A stretch of DNA of 64,000 nt from Flavobacteriales bacterium. GTDB lineage: Bacteria > Bacteroidota > Bacteroidia > Flavobacteriales_D > Sanyastnellaceae. How positions within the stretch are numbered: position 1 is the first letter of the stretch; every line of letters begins with the position of its first letter. Below are positions 18,801 through 26,005 of the stretch, one piece after another. Both the position numbers and the translations under genes were made by a program. Below the pieces are notes generated by a model. It did not search any database. It saw only the letters and a list, made by a program, of their open reading frames with translations, and had not been told where the DNA came from. The stretch covers positions 1-64,000 of the forward strand of contig JAIXWX010000025.1 in NCBI GenBank assembly GCA_027491075.1, in the 5' to 3' direction.

Positions 18801-19123
18801 GTATAACTTCCTAGACTTGGTGCAAGTGTCGTTGGACCATCAAATATCGTTAAGTAGTCTGAAGAGTTAGGGTTGGGTGAGGTTTGCAATGCAAAAGCAG
18901 TAAAAGAAAGTTGAACTACATCGCCAGGTGTATTGGTACAAATGGTCAGTTCAAAGTTCTCATCTGGATAGGCATCGCCTCCACCAGCGTCATACAAAGT
19001 ACCCCCGCATAACAAAAGAGCGTCGTTCGACATGCAGTAGTTGCCAGGAACATCGCATCCTGTCTGGCCTTTAACGAGGATTACGCTAATGAGCAGATTG
19101 AATAAAATGATTATCTGTTTCAT
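15893..19123 (-). CDS. Giant T9SS type B surface protein, paralogue of 12399-15839
   Basis: The 1076-residue protein has a signal peptide (MKQIIILFNLLISVILVKGQ) and repeats the domain order of its neighbour: CUB-like (~38-150), PKD (~170-255, YSWNFDDGT), P-like domain (INMEHSFLGDLGI, PLNGTWTITVTDD), CUB-like (~565-680), PKD-like, and a type B sorting domain (PNSFTPDGDGVNDVW, IYNRWGQPVF). It lacks the ~75-residue module present in the neighbour. The N-terminal two thirds are clearly homologous and the central part differs, as expected for an old tandem duplication. It follows the 19203-22667 gene by 79 bases with no consensus -7 box that I can see, so cotranscription is possible. Confidence 0.9.
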   Translation of the reverse strand: MKQIIILFNLLISVILVKGQTGCDVPGNYCMSNDALLLCGGTLYDAGGGDAYPDENFELTICTNTPGDVVQLSFTAFALQTSPNPNSSDYLTIFDGPTTLAPSLGSYTGNDLQGISVTGTVFNTTGCLTLVFSDNGLANTGFPGFQASIACATPCANPTSSFQTTAPAAVNQGGSISVCVGETVAFDGSTSFAEQGFSIAQYSWNFDDGTLVSETDPIVEHAFNEPGEYLVNLTVFDNNGCASLNIIPIQVLVSTQAQFGSIADIGTEYCFGQTVTLNAANVTYPTWSSLPESVVAGVSELADGAGFSYDSPLSFDFFDDGAVLQSCDELGEIFINMEHSFLGDLGITITCPNNTIVTLLDPNNLGGPIWLGEPVDDESTTPGIGYDYSWAPTATLGTMDEEGTGSESLPPGTYSSFEDMCDLVGCPLNGTWTITVTDDAAFDNGYIFEWGINFDPSLYPGVTTFTPTFGGGADSSYWTGPNIEFLDAGHDQIELLLTEPGTYEYVYNVTNNFGCQNDTSIVIVIEPPVEITAGPDIIYACEPVEIQGGYLNIPTPSCSNDSGIYDYCYGDNELYVVTYCPDTPGDENTSMSITFLSGEVETSYDFITIYDGASTSSPILLQDISGELAGITAVATNPGGCITLELDSDGIFSCESGTFPEGIQYEVGCADPNNFVWSWSPAAGLSSTASPTPTLETISETTVFTLTGYPEGFPECASSDQMEVTVNLSLEVEILNDYSACVGNTVSVSAPEIIGGAPDYAFTWTLSDGTTFSTPEFDYVVNSGVEACVEVMDGCNLTAQDCTTITPYPSVPATFDLIGGSPQGCSPHTISLESDYTAYQNLQSMWWHFSETDSVNVLGTATFQFTQAGDYLPYLVMTDLFGCVTSDTLNNEITVVARPIASFFTTEEIAYLPETSFNVINTAVNASNVSYLFDQWGSSSAFDTIFSFPADTRGVYVITQIAYNELGCTDTTQRIVSVKDDIDLFIPNSFTPDGDGVNDVWLIKGGGFTSRNYEVTIYNRWGQPVFKSTDPTEPWLGETNNGSYFSQDAVYLYFIKIQDIENDVRYEYQGHITVIR

Positions 19124-19202
19124 GATTCTGAAGAGCCCGCAAGTTACTATGCTTGAATGGGAATCGATGAGAAAAAAATCAACAATTCCTTGGATCTTAA
19201 TC

Positions 19203-22200
19203 TCAACGTATCAATGTTACGTGGCCTTGAAAAACCTGATAATCGGCCATTTTATCGACTTTTAATTGAACTTGCCAGCTGTAAACTCCATCTTGAGAAT
19301 AATATTCTCCTCCGTTTTTTTCTCCCAACCATCCCTCTCGCGGATCGGTGCTGGTGAACACCAAGCCACCCCATCGATCATATATCTGCATTTGAAATGT
19401 ACTTTCTTCGAATCCTTCAAAATATACCTGGAACATATCATTCAATCCGTCATTGTCGGGCGTGAAGGCATTCGGAGCAAAAAATACATAATCGTTTTCG
19501 AGACTAATGGTCCTGCACACGGTGTCGGTGCATCCAAACTCACTATAAGTTATCAAGCAAGCATTGTAATTGGCCGCCTCTTCTGCCGAGTATATGAAGC
19601 TTGGAGAAATTTCTTCACTGGAATCTCCTGTGCCAAATGTCCAGAAATAGTTACTCCCTCCAACGGAAGCGTTGTCAAAGTAAACCTCATTGTTCAGCGT
19701 GGAGGGATTGTTCGGTGAGATTGCAAATGCTGCTATTGGGTTGGGATAAATGGTAAGAAAGTCTTGGAGGCTAACGGTATCTGCACAACCAAAAGTGGTA
19801 TACCCCACAACGTTTAAATCGTATATGCCCGCTTCCGTTAACACAGCACTTAATTGAGGTGTAGAACTGTACCAGATATCGTTCAACTGCCAGTTAAAGC
19901 TAGTGATGTTGTCTGTGAGCATTTCGGCGGAAAGATTCAATACTGCAGGTGGACAAGTATTAATAGAATTGGTAATAACTTCAAACTCGGGCAAGGGATT
20001 AACAGTGATACTTATCTGATCTTGTGAAATACAACCAAAATCATTTTGACCTGTAAGAGTGAATAGCTGATCAAAATCAACGCTGATGGCTTGCACTATG
20101 GCACTTGGATCTGTGAAAAATAGACTGGGTGCCCATTCATAAGAAGAACCACCGCTAGCGAACAGCTCGACACTTTCGCCTAAACAAATGAATTGATCTT
20201 CTCCTGCGTTTATGGTTGGTGTCGGGAAAATGGTAATCGCAACTTGATCTTCTGCAAAGCAAATTCCATTGTTCGCAGTCAATGTGTACTCGAGATTCAA
20301 CACATCTTCATCGCTATTATTTGTAGCAATCAAATTGGTTGTAGCTCCAAAAGGATTATCCAAGTTTTCCGATGGAAACCACTGGTATTCCAAGCCTAAT
20401 TGAGCATCAGCTCCGAGTGTCAAACTCCCAAATCCGTTGCATACTTCTTGATTCTCTCCCGCATTTACTTGAATAGAAGGATGAATAATAACAACGTGTT
20501 GAGATGCGTCGGCAGCACAAGCTCCGTTAGATGGCACTTCGTATTCAAATGAGAACTCACCTGGAATAGTAAAAAATAGATTAGCATCTATTTCCGTACC
20601 ATTGCTTCTCCACAATCCATTCGCATCGTCTGTCTCTAGCAAACTGGATAGGTCAAAGGTCCCAATATCAAAACACAAATCAACAGAATTGTCAGGTCCA
20701 GCCTCATATGGTTCAAACACATTTAATGTAAGTTCAAGTTGCTGAACGGGACAAGCGCTAATGACATTGGATGCAAATACGTATTCATATGTCCCCGCCT
20801 CTCCAATCGAAACAGTTCCAGATATTGCAGCACCTGAAGAGTTGAACCATGATCCTAGCGCTTCTTTTTCTGGCAGAATAAACTGATCTAAGGAAAATGG
20901 AGAATCATCTGAGCAAACATCGAAATTGTAATCAACTCCAGTGAAGGGGAGAGTGTCGACTACAAGGGTGATATTTGCGCTTCTGTTTTCGCAAACATTT
21001 CCAGATAAGCTGGTTATGGTAAATACGGATTCTCCTGGCTCAAGATCTATTAGTGAAGAAACTGCGTTTCCTGAAGAATTTGTATAAAGAAAAGGATTTG
21101 TTATCGTGTTATACTCATCCAAATCTATGGGGGTGTCTGTTATACAAAAGTTCAAAGATTGGTCTGCTGGTGTTTGAGGAGGAGCGACTACTCCAATGGT
21201 GAGTTCTGCAATATCGGTGGCGCAAACGGGAGAACTTACGCGGTACTGTATAGTAGTTAATTGTGTCCCAGAAATACTAAACTCCGCTGGTATGGGGTTG
21301 TTGAATTCATCATAAAAAATACCTCCAGGCTCACCACCTACAAGCAGTTCTGTTAGATCTATCGGAATCTCTGATTGACAAAACTCATAGGTCGCGTTGG
21401 CTCCTGCCTCTGGAGTTTCCACTTCCAAAATAGTCAGAGGTACTTGAGCGGGGCTACATCCTACATTGGGATAATAATAAAAAAAAGTACTTGCATCATC
21501 GATTGCTGGATCGTAGAGGTTGTCTACAATTTGTCCTGCCTCATTTCTCCATATTCCTCCTGGCAATGGAGAACCCTCCAGTGAATCGGTCATGTTTATT
21601 TCTAAACCATTGCTGCACAGCGTAATGGTAGAGCTTTCTCCTGAAGGATTTTCTACAACGAATTGTATATTCAGAGTGGCCTCTTGATCAGAACAAGGTG
21701 CTGGTGCGGTCACTACGTATCTGTAGTTTCCAGGGGGATGGATTGCGGGATTGAAAGTTCCAGCAAATGGCGTATTGGATGGACTAAACCAAAAACCGCC
21801 GTTCATGGGATTGCCTTCCAGTTGATCAAAAAGAGAAAATGGAGCAGCATTTTGACAAACAATGATGCTGGTATTAATGCCGGCATTGGGGGTGGTATTC
21901 TCTTGAATGACCATCGTATTGAATGCAGCAGGACAACCGGGCACGCTATTGATTGAATATACGAATAAACCACTATTCATGGTCGAGGGATCATAAATTC
22001 CTGAAATGGGTTGACCACTGCTATTTAACCATAGACCTCCAGGGTCTGGACTTCCTTCTAAATAATCGAACATTTCAAACGCGGCATAGCTATCGCATAT
22101 GATATAGGTAGTCTGAATTCCAGCGTTCGCATTTTGGATTTCATTTACTGCTACTCCAGTCACGTTCTCACAACCATTAATCAGTATAGTGTAAGTATAG

Positions 22201-22667
22201 ATTCCAGTGTTGTCAATGTTTGGGTTATACATCCCATTGAAAGTGGTTCCATTCGGCTTGCGCCAAGTGCCACCAGGTAGTATGGATCCTACTTGTAAAT
22301 TTAAATTTTGTGCAGCAGTTCCAGAACAAATACTAAGACTGCCTAAGATTCCTGCACTGCCATCGAGTGATGTAACCTGAACAATTTCGTTGAAGCTTCC
22401 ATTTGGTGTGGTTGCTTGCAATTGATACACTGATGGGCACAGACCTGCAAATACCGCTATGCCAGAAACTTCATTGGTAGAGGATAGAAGAACACCTGAA
22501 GAAGATAATAAATTGAAAACTCCTGGGTTTCCTGGGTCGGGTTCATATTGAATCGAACCATTACATGAGCATGATGTGGAAGATGGAAGAATAGAGAACT
22601 GTGTTTTTGCACAAATGCCAAAGAGCATGAATATAAATAATAGACACTGTGCTAAATGCGACCCCAT
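19203..22667 (-). CDS. Giant T9SS type B surface protein with eight tandem modules
   Basis: The 1154-residue protein has a signal peptide (~1-22) and then about eight tandem modules of ~75 residues with the pattern C-x-(N/D)...F..(F/L)D.LEG.P..GG.W....G.P..G.Y(D/N)P....G.Y.Y......C. Best copies contain LFDQLEGNPMNGGFW and MFDYLEGSPDPGGLW; later copies are degenerate. PKD-like domains (NAGENQEVC, NAGEDQFIC, YFWTFGTGDSS) follow, then a type B sorting domain (PNAFTPDNDGLNDMF, IYDRWGGLVF). The modules are probably beta-sandwich spacers on the cell surface. It is the first gene of the three-gene surface array and has its own -7 box and a palindrome upstream. Confidence 0.9.
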   Translation of the reverse strand: MGSHLAQCLLFIFMLFGICAKTQFSILPSSTSCSCNGSIQYEPDPGNPGVFNLLSSSGVLLSSTNEVSGIAVFAGLCPSVYQLQATTPNGSFNEIVQVTSLDGSAGILGSLSICSGTAAQNLNLQVGSILPGGTWRKPNGTTFNGMYNPNIDNTGIYTYTILINGCENVTGVAVNEIQNANAGIQTTYIICDSYAAFEMFDYLEGSPDPGGLWLNSSGQPISGIYDPSTMNSGLFVYSINSVPGCPAAFNTMVIQENTTPNAGINTSIIVCQNAAPFSLFDQLEGNPMNGGFWFSPSNTPFAGTFNPAIHPPGNYRYVVTAPAPCSDQEATLNIQFVVENPSGESSTITLCSNGLEINMTDSLEGSPLPGGIWRNEAGQIVDNLYDPAIDDASTFFYYYPNVGCSPAQVPLTILEVETPEAGANATYEFCQSEIPIDLTELLVGGEPGGIFYDEFNNPIPAEFSISGTQLTTIQYRVSSPVCATDIAELTIGVVAPPQTPADQSLNFCITDTPIDLDEYNTITNPFLYTNSSGNAVSSLIDLEPGESVFTITSLSGNVCENRSANITLVVDTLPFTGVDYNFDVCSDDSPFSLDQFILPEKEALGSWFNSSGAAISGTVSIGEAGTYEYVFASNVISACPVQQLELTLNVFEPYEAGPDNSVDLCFDIGTFDLSSLLETDDANGLWRSNGTEIDANLFFTIPGEFSFEYEVPSNGACAADASQHVVIIHPSIQVNAGENQEVCNGFGSLTLGADAQLGLEYQWFPSENLDNPFGATTNLIATNNSDEDVLNLEYTLTANNGICFAEDQVAITIFPTPTINAGEDQFICLGESVELFASGGSSYEWAPSLFFTDPSAIVQAISVDFDQLFTLTGQNDFGCISQDQISITVNPLPEFEVITNSINTCPPAVLNLSAEMLTDNITSFNWQLNDIWYSSTPQLSAVLTEAGIYDLNVVGYTTFGCADTVSLQDFLTIYPNPIAAFAISPNNPSTLNNEVYFDNASVGGSNYFWTFGTGDSSEEISPSFIYSAEEAANYNACLITYSEFGCTDTVCRTISLENDYVFFAPNAFTPDNDGLNDMFQVYFEGFEESTFQMQIYDRWGGLVFTSTDPREGWLGEKNGGEYYSQDGVYSWQVQLKVDKMADYQVFQGHVTLIR

Positions 22668-22690
22668 TTGGTTAGGTTAGTTCTAGGAGG

Positions 22691-22698
22691 CAAATGTA
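22691..22698 (-). promoter_or_regulatory. -7 box TACATTTG of the three-gene surface array
   Basis: A perfect TAnnTTTG lies 23 bases before the ATG at 22667. The identical octamer is found upstream of the ECF sigma gene (24669-24662). Confidence 0.5.
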
Positions 22699-22711
22699 CA
22701 ACAACAAGTTA

Positions 22712-22725
22712 TCAACACGTGTTGA
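22712..22725. promoter_or_regulatory. Perfect 14-bp palindrome, candidate operator
   Basis: TCAACACGTGTTGA is a perfect palindrome centred about 33 bases upstream of the predicted transcription start of the 22667 gene, so it would overlap the -33 element. A dimeric regulator bound here could block or assist polymerase. Confidence 0.45.
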
Positions 22726-22748
22726 AAACTCAAAAATTAATCAAAAGA

Positions 22749-22770
22749 AAATCCCGGCGAACCGGGATCT
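22749..22770 (-). terminator. Terminator of the sigma/PKD-protein operon
   Basis: On the reverse strand AGATCCCGG-TTCG-CCGGGATTT folds into a GC-rich stem with a TTCG loop, followed by TTCTTTT. It separates the sigma operon from the surface-protein array. Confidence 0.8.
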
Positions 22771-22797
22771 TCTCGTTTGGTTTTTATTTGGTTTTGG

Positions 22798-24048
22798 TTA
22801 AGGAAGGATCGTTACAGTGCCACTGAAGTATTTCTCTTCGTTGGTGGTTTCGTTATAAATGAGAACTATCCAAGGGAAAGTACCTTGCTCAGCAATGGCA
22901 CCGCCGGGAAGTTTTCCATCCCAACCCTTGTTTTTCTGAGTTGTTTCGAAAATTGCCTGATTCCCATTGTATACGGTCATTTTGAAATTGACTTTTCCAC
23001 CTTTGAGAGCAGCGGGAAGAAACGTTTCTTTACGTGGATTGAATTTCTCGGGAGCCATCAAATTGTACTCCTCGTTGATGTGAATGTATTTTATGCTTTC
23101 ATCCTTACAACCCCATTCGTTGGAAACTTCTAAAACAACTGCTTTTTTACCTTTCTCTGTATAGGATTTGATTGGGCTAATAGCATTTGAAGAGCTTCCG
23201 TCGTTGAATTTCCAGCTGTAAGTGGTAGCATTTTCGCTGGTATTAACGATTTTAACGGTTGGTTCATCCATAGCAGAATTGACGAACTCATATTCAAAGT
23301 CTGCATTCGGCGATGGATGAATAGTGATTAAGTCATTCATCACTGTAGTGTTAATCTGTCCATCTTTCTTGCTGGTAATGGAAAGAGAAACATCATAAAC
23401 CCCTGGCTTCATGTATTTATGCTTTGGGTTTGGTTTGTTGGAGAAATTACCATCACCAAAGTTCCATAGGTAGCTTCCTTCTTTCGGGCCATTAGAAGCG
23501 GAGAACTCAATTTCCCCCCCAGCACAACTCTTGGTGATATTTGGCACAACACTGAGAGCAGTAGAAGATAAACCAGTGTTAGGGAGATTAATCATTCCAT
23601 TGGAGTCGGCCTCCTCTGTAGCTTTATTTTGGGTTGAAGAGATGTCTAAAGCAGCAGATGAAGCATCTCCTTTCTCGTTGTTTTGATTGAGCTCGGTGTT
23701 TTTTGAAAATGTAAAATCAATTCCAACTTTGTCTGAGGAAATAATTAAAGATTCTGAAGATTCTTCACTAGGTGTGATAATTCCCTTAGCTACTAACTGA
23801 GATTCAAAACGGGGAGCATGCTGACCAATCGTTGCTCGCACTGGAGTAAAGGTGAACTTATAGATAGACCATGCACCAACGGAAGTAAAAAAACAAGCTG
23901 CAACAAGAGCAACAACCCATGTATGGGATGCTACTTTCTTGTCAAGTCTATCAGCGAGCTCATTCCAACTATTGCCATCGTATGGCAACTCGTACTGCTC
24001 TAGCGATTGTCTTACCTTTTCTTCAAACGGCGTAAGTTTCTTACTCAT
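22798..24048 (-). CDS. Single-pass membrane protein: anti-sigma-like N terminus, PKD domains, type B-like C terminus
   Basis: The 416-residue protein has no cleavable signal. Residues 1-40 are charged and helical (EEKVRQSLEQYELPYDG, ELADRLDKKV), as in short cytoplasmic anti-sigma regions; ~41-62 is a membrane segment; ~65-150 is a low-complexity linker. Two PKD domains follow (YLWNFGDGNFSN; YSWKFNDGSSSN), and then an ~85-residue end (MAPEKFNPRKETF, MTVYNGNQAIFET, GTVTIL) that resembles the CHU_C sorting domain. It overlaps the sigma gene by 8 bases, supporting a sigma/anti-sigma pair with the PKD part outside the inner membrane. Direct sigma binding is inferred from position only. Confidence 0.8.
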   Translation of the reverse strand: MSKKLTPFEEKVRQSLEQYELPYDGNSWNELADRLDKKVASHTWVVALVAACFFTSVGAWSIYKFTFTPVRATIGQHAPRFESQLVAKGIITPSEESSESLIISSDKVGIDFTFSKNTELNQNNEKGDASSAALDISSTQNKATEEADSNGMINLPNTGLSSTALSVVPNITKSCAGGEIEFSASNGPKEGSYLWNFGDGNFSNKPNPKHKYMKPGVYDVSLSITSKKDGQINTTVMNDLITIHPSPNADFEYEFVNSAMDEPTVKIVNTSENATTYSWKFNDGSSSNAISPIKSYTEKGKKAVVLEVSNEWGCKDESIKYIHINEEYNLMAPEKFNPRKETFLPAALKGGKVNFKMTVYNGNQAIFETTQKNKGWDGKLPGGAIAEQGTFPWIVLIYNETTNEEKYFSGTVTILP

Positions 24049-24598
24049 CGGTTTTACCGTAATTCTTTAAAAGTATCTTTTTCATATTGCGCTTTGCCTT
24101 GGCGAAATTGCTTTTGGAAGTTCCAACACTTATTCCCAATGCATCAGCAATATCTTGATGCGTATAATTTTCAAATACATAAAGGTTGAACACGGTACGA
24201 TACGCAGGCGACAACTGTTGCATCGCCTCGATGATTTGATTTGGCTTAAAGTCGTAGTACGCCTCTTCCACAGTCTCCTCTTCCTCTACGTCATCACTCC
24301 AATCATTCTCATTCATCGTTCCATTGAGAAGAATTAAATCATTTTTCTGTTTACGAAACCTATCTATTGACAAGTTCACCATGATTCTTCTTACCCAACC
24401 TTCAAATGACCCAGCTCCTGAGTACCTTTCCATGTTTTGGAAGACTTTGATAAAGCCTTCTTGGAGGACATCCATCGCTTGGTCTGTATCCTTGGTATAT
24501 CGAAGACAAACGGCCTTCATTTTTCCATAAAGGGCCTTATATACAGCTTGTTGCGATTTCCTGTCTCCTCGAAGACAGCCCTCGATCAGCTGTTGCAT
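24041..24598 (-). CDS. ECF (sigma-70 family) RNA polymerase sigma factor
   Basis: Using ATG 24598 gives 185 residues; the longer ATG at 24658 would lie at or before the transcription start predicted from the -7 box at 24669-24662. Region 2 includes AMDVLQEGFIKVFQNMERY and GSFEGWVRRIMVNLSIDRFRK; an acidic linker (DDVEEEETVEEAY) follows; region 4 contains QLSPAYRTVFNLYVFENYTHQDIADALGISVGTSKSNFAKAK, quoted here only as the helix-turn-helix region around YTHQDIADALGIS. ECF sigmas redirect polymerase to a small regulon. The downstream membrane protein is the likely partner, and the surface-protein array beyond the terminator is a candidate target. Confidence 0.93.
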   Translation of the reverse strand: MQQLIEGCLRGDRKSQQAVYKALYGKMKAVCLRYTKDTDQAMDVLQEGFIKVFQNMERYSGAGSFEGWVRRIMVNLSIDRFRKQKNDLILLNGTMNENDWSDDVEEEETVEEAYYDFKPNQIIEAMQQLSPAYRTVFNLYVFENYTHQDIADALGISVGTSKSNFAKAKRNMKKILLKNYGKTDE

Positions 24599-24661
24599 GT
24601 GCTTATCTTCACCCACAGAATACGTGTTTAAGACGCCCCTCTTTGGAAGGGTTGCCAATTA

Positions 24662-24669
24662 CAAATGTA
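24662..24669 (-). promoter_or_regulatory. -7 box TACATTTG (with TTG 18 bases upstream) of the sigma operon
   Basis: A perfect TAnnTTTG; on the reverse strand a TTG at 24690-24688 lies 18 bases upstream. This placement favours the sigma start at 24598. Confidence 0.6.
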
Positions 24670-24729
24670 ATTGTTCCTGCTTTTTTTCAAAATATATTAT
24701 AAGTCTGGCACGCAGACTTTTTCGGTTTG

Positions 24730-24737
24730 TACCTTTG
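24730..24737 (+). promoter_or_regulatory. -7 box TACCTTTG of mnmA
   Basis: A perfect TAnnTTTG followed by four bases (TACC) and the ATG at 24742, predicting a leaderless mRNA. It excludes the in-frame upstream start at 24727. Confidence 0.65.
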
Positions 24738-24741
24738 TACC

Positions 24742-25932
24742 ATGTCAAAAAGAGTAGTGGTCGGACTTTCTGGTGGCGTCGATTCCAGCGTCACTGCTCA
24801 TCTTTTATTGAAACAGGGTTATGATGTGGTGGGTATTTTTATGAGAAATTGGCACGATGAGTCAGTCACTATCAACAATGAATGCCCCTGGATCGACGAC
24901 AGCAACGACGCGATGTTGGTCGCCGAGCATTTAGGAATCCCCTTTCACGTTTTGGATCTCAGCAAGGAATACAAGCTGCGAATTGTAGACTACATGTTTC
25001 GTGAGTATAACTCAGGAAGAACGCCTAATCCAGATGTCCTCTGCAATCGCGAAATTAAGTTCGACATCTTTTTGAAAGCTGCTTTAAATCTTAAAGCGGA
25101 CTTTGTAGCCACAGGTCATTATTGCCGAAAAGACGAAATAACGGACAGCCAAGGAAAACCAATTTTTCGCTTGCTGGCAGGAATGGACCCCAACAAGGAT
25201 CAAAGTTATTTTTTGTGTCAACTCACTCAAGATCAGTTGTCAAAAGCACTTTTCCCTATCGGTCACCTACAAAAATCAGAGGTAAGAGAAATTGCACGTC
25301 AAATAGGTCTACCAACCGCAGAAAAAAAAGATAGCCAGGGTTTATGCTTTATTGGAAAAGTAAAATTACCCGTTTTTTTGCAGCAACAACTTGAACCGAA
25401 AAAAGGAGCTGTGATCGAAGTTCCTGATAACAGGGATTGGTATCCGATGTCAGACAAGGCATTTGGAGAAAATGAAGCCCCGGAGGATTTTTCATTTTCT
25501 CACTCTTTTGGTATGAACCAAGGTAAGGTGGTGGGTACACACAACGGGGCGCATTTTTATACCATAGGCCAAAGAAAGGGCCTGGGGGTTGGCGGTAAAG
25601 CAGAACCCTTGTTTATTGTGCATGTGGATACGCAAACCAATACGCTTTATACTGGGCAAGGAGAAAATCATGCAGCGCTGAATAGACGTGGCTTGAAAGT
25701 ATCAAAAGAGGAAATTCATTGGATTAGACCAGACCGTATACTCAAAACTGGAGAACGGGCGCGTTACCAAGCAAGAATTCGTTATCGTCAAGAACTTATT
25801 GATTGTTCGTTAATTCAGTCGACTTCAGAGCTCCATGTAGTTTTCGATAAGCCCATGAGAGGCATCGCAAGAGGACAATTTGTAGCATGGTATGACGGTG
25901 ATGAATTGATTGGCAGTGGAGTTATCAACTAA
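24742..25932 (+). CDS. mnmA: tRNA-specific 2-thiouridylase MnmA
   Basis: The 396-residue enzyme has the N-terminal PP-loop [10 protein letters not shown] that binds ATP, the catalytic cysteine in [13 protein letters not shown], the second cysteine in [12 protein letters not shown], and ATGHYCR and [13 protein letters not shown] motifs of the family. MnmA puts sulfur on C2 of wobble uridine 34 in tRNA-Lys, -Glu and -Gln. The length is slightly above the usual 360-370, with an insertion around residues 225-250 ([16 protein letters not shown]). It is divergent from the sigma operon and is monocistronic. Confidence 0.97.
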   Translation: MSKRVVVGLSGGVDSSVTAHLLLKQGYDVVGIFMRNWHDESVTINNECPWIDDSNDAMLVAEHLGIPFHVLDLSKEYKLRIVDYMFREYNSGRTPNPDVLCNREIKFDIFLKAALNLKADFVATGHYCRKDEITDSQGKPIFRLLAGMDPNKDQSYFLCQLTQDQLSKALFPIGHLQKSEVREIARQIGLPTAEKKDSQGLCFIGKVKLPVFLQQQLEPKKGAVIEVPDNRDWYPMSDKAFGENEAPEDFSFSHSFGMNQGKVVGTHNGAHFYTIGQRKGLGVGGKAEPLFIVHVDTQTNTLYTGQGENHAALNRRGLKVSKEEIHWIRPDRILKTGERARYQARIRYRQELIDCSLIQSTSELHVVFDKPMRGIARGQFVAWYDGDELIGSGVIN

Positions 25933-25977
25933 ATGCAACCATTTTACCCTAGGTGGTTGTCTTCCAAATAATTTACC

Positions 25978-25985
25978 TATCTTCG
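25978..25985 (+). promoter_or_regulatory. -7 box TATCTTCG of the modular T9SS gene
   Basis: TAnnTTCG with a TTG at 25957-25959, 18 bases upstream; 20 bases before the ATG at 26006. Confidence 0.55.
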
Positions 25986-26005
25986 GTAAGCCAAATTAGA
26001 ACCCT

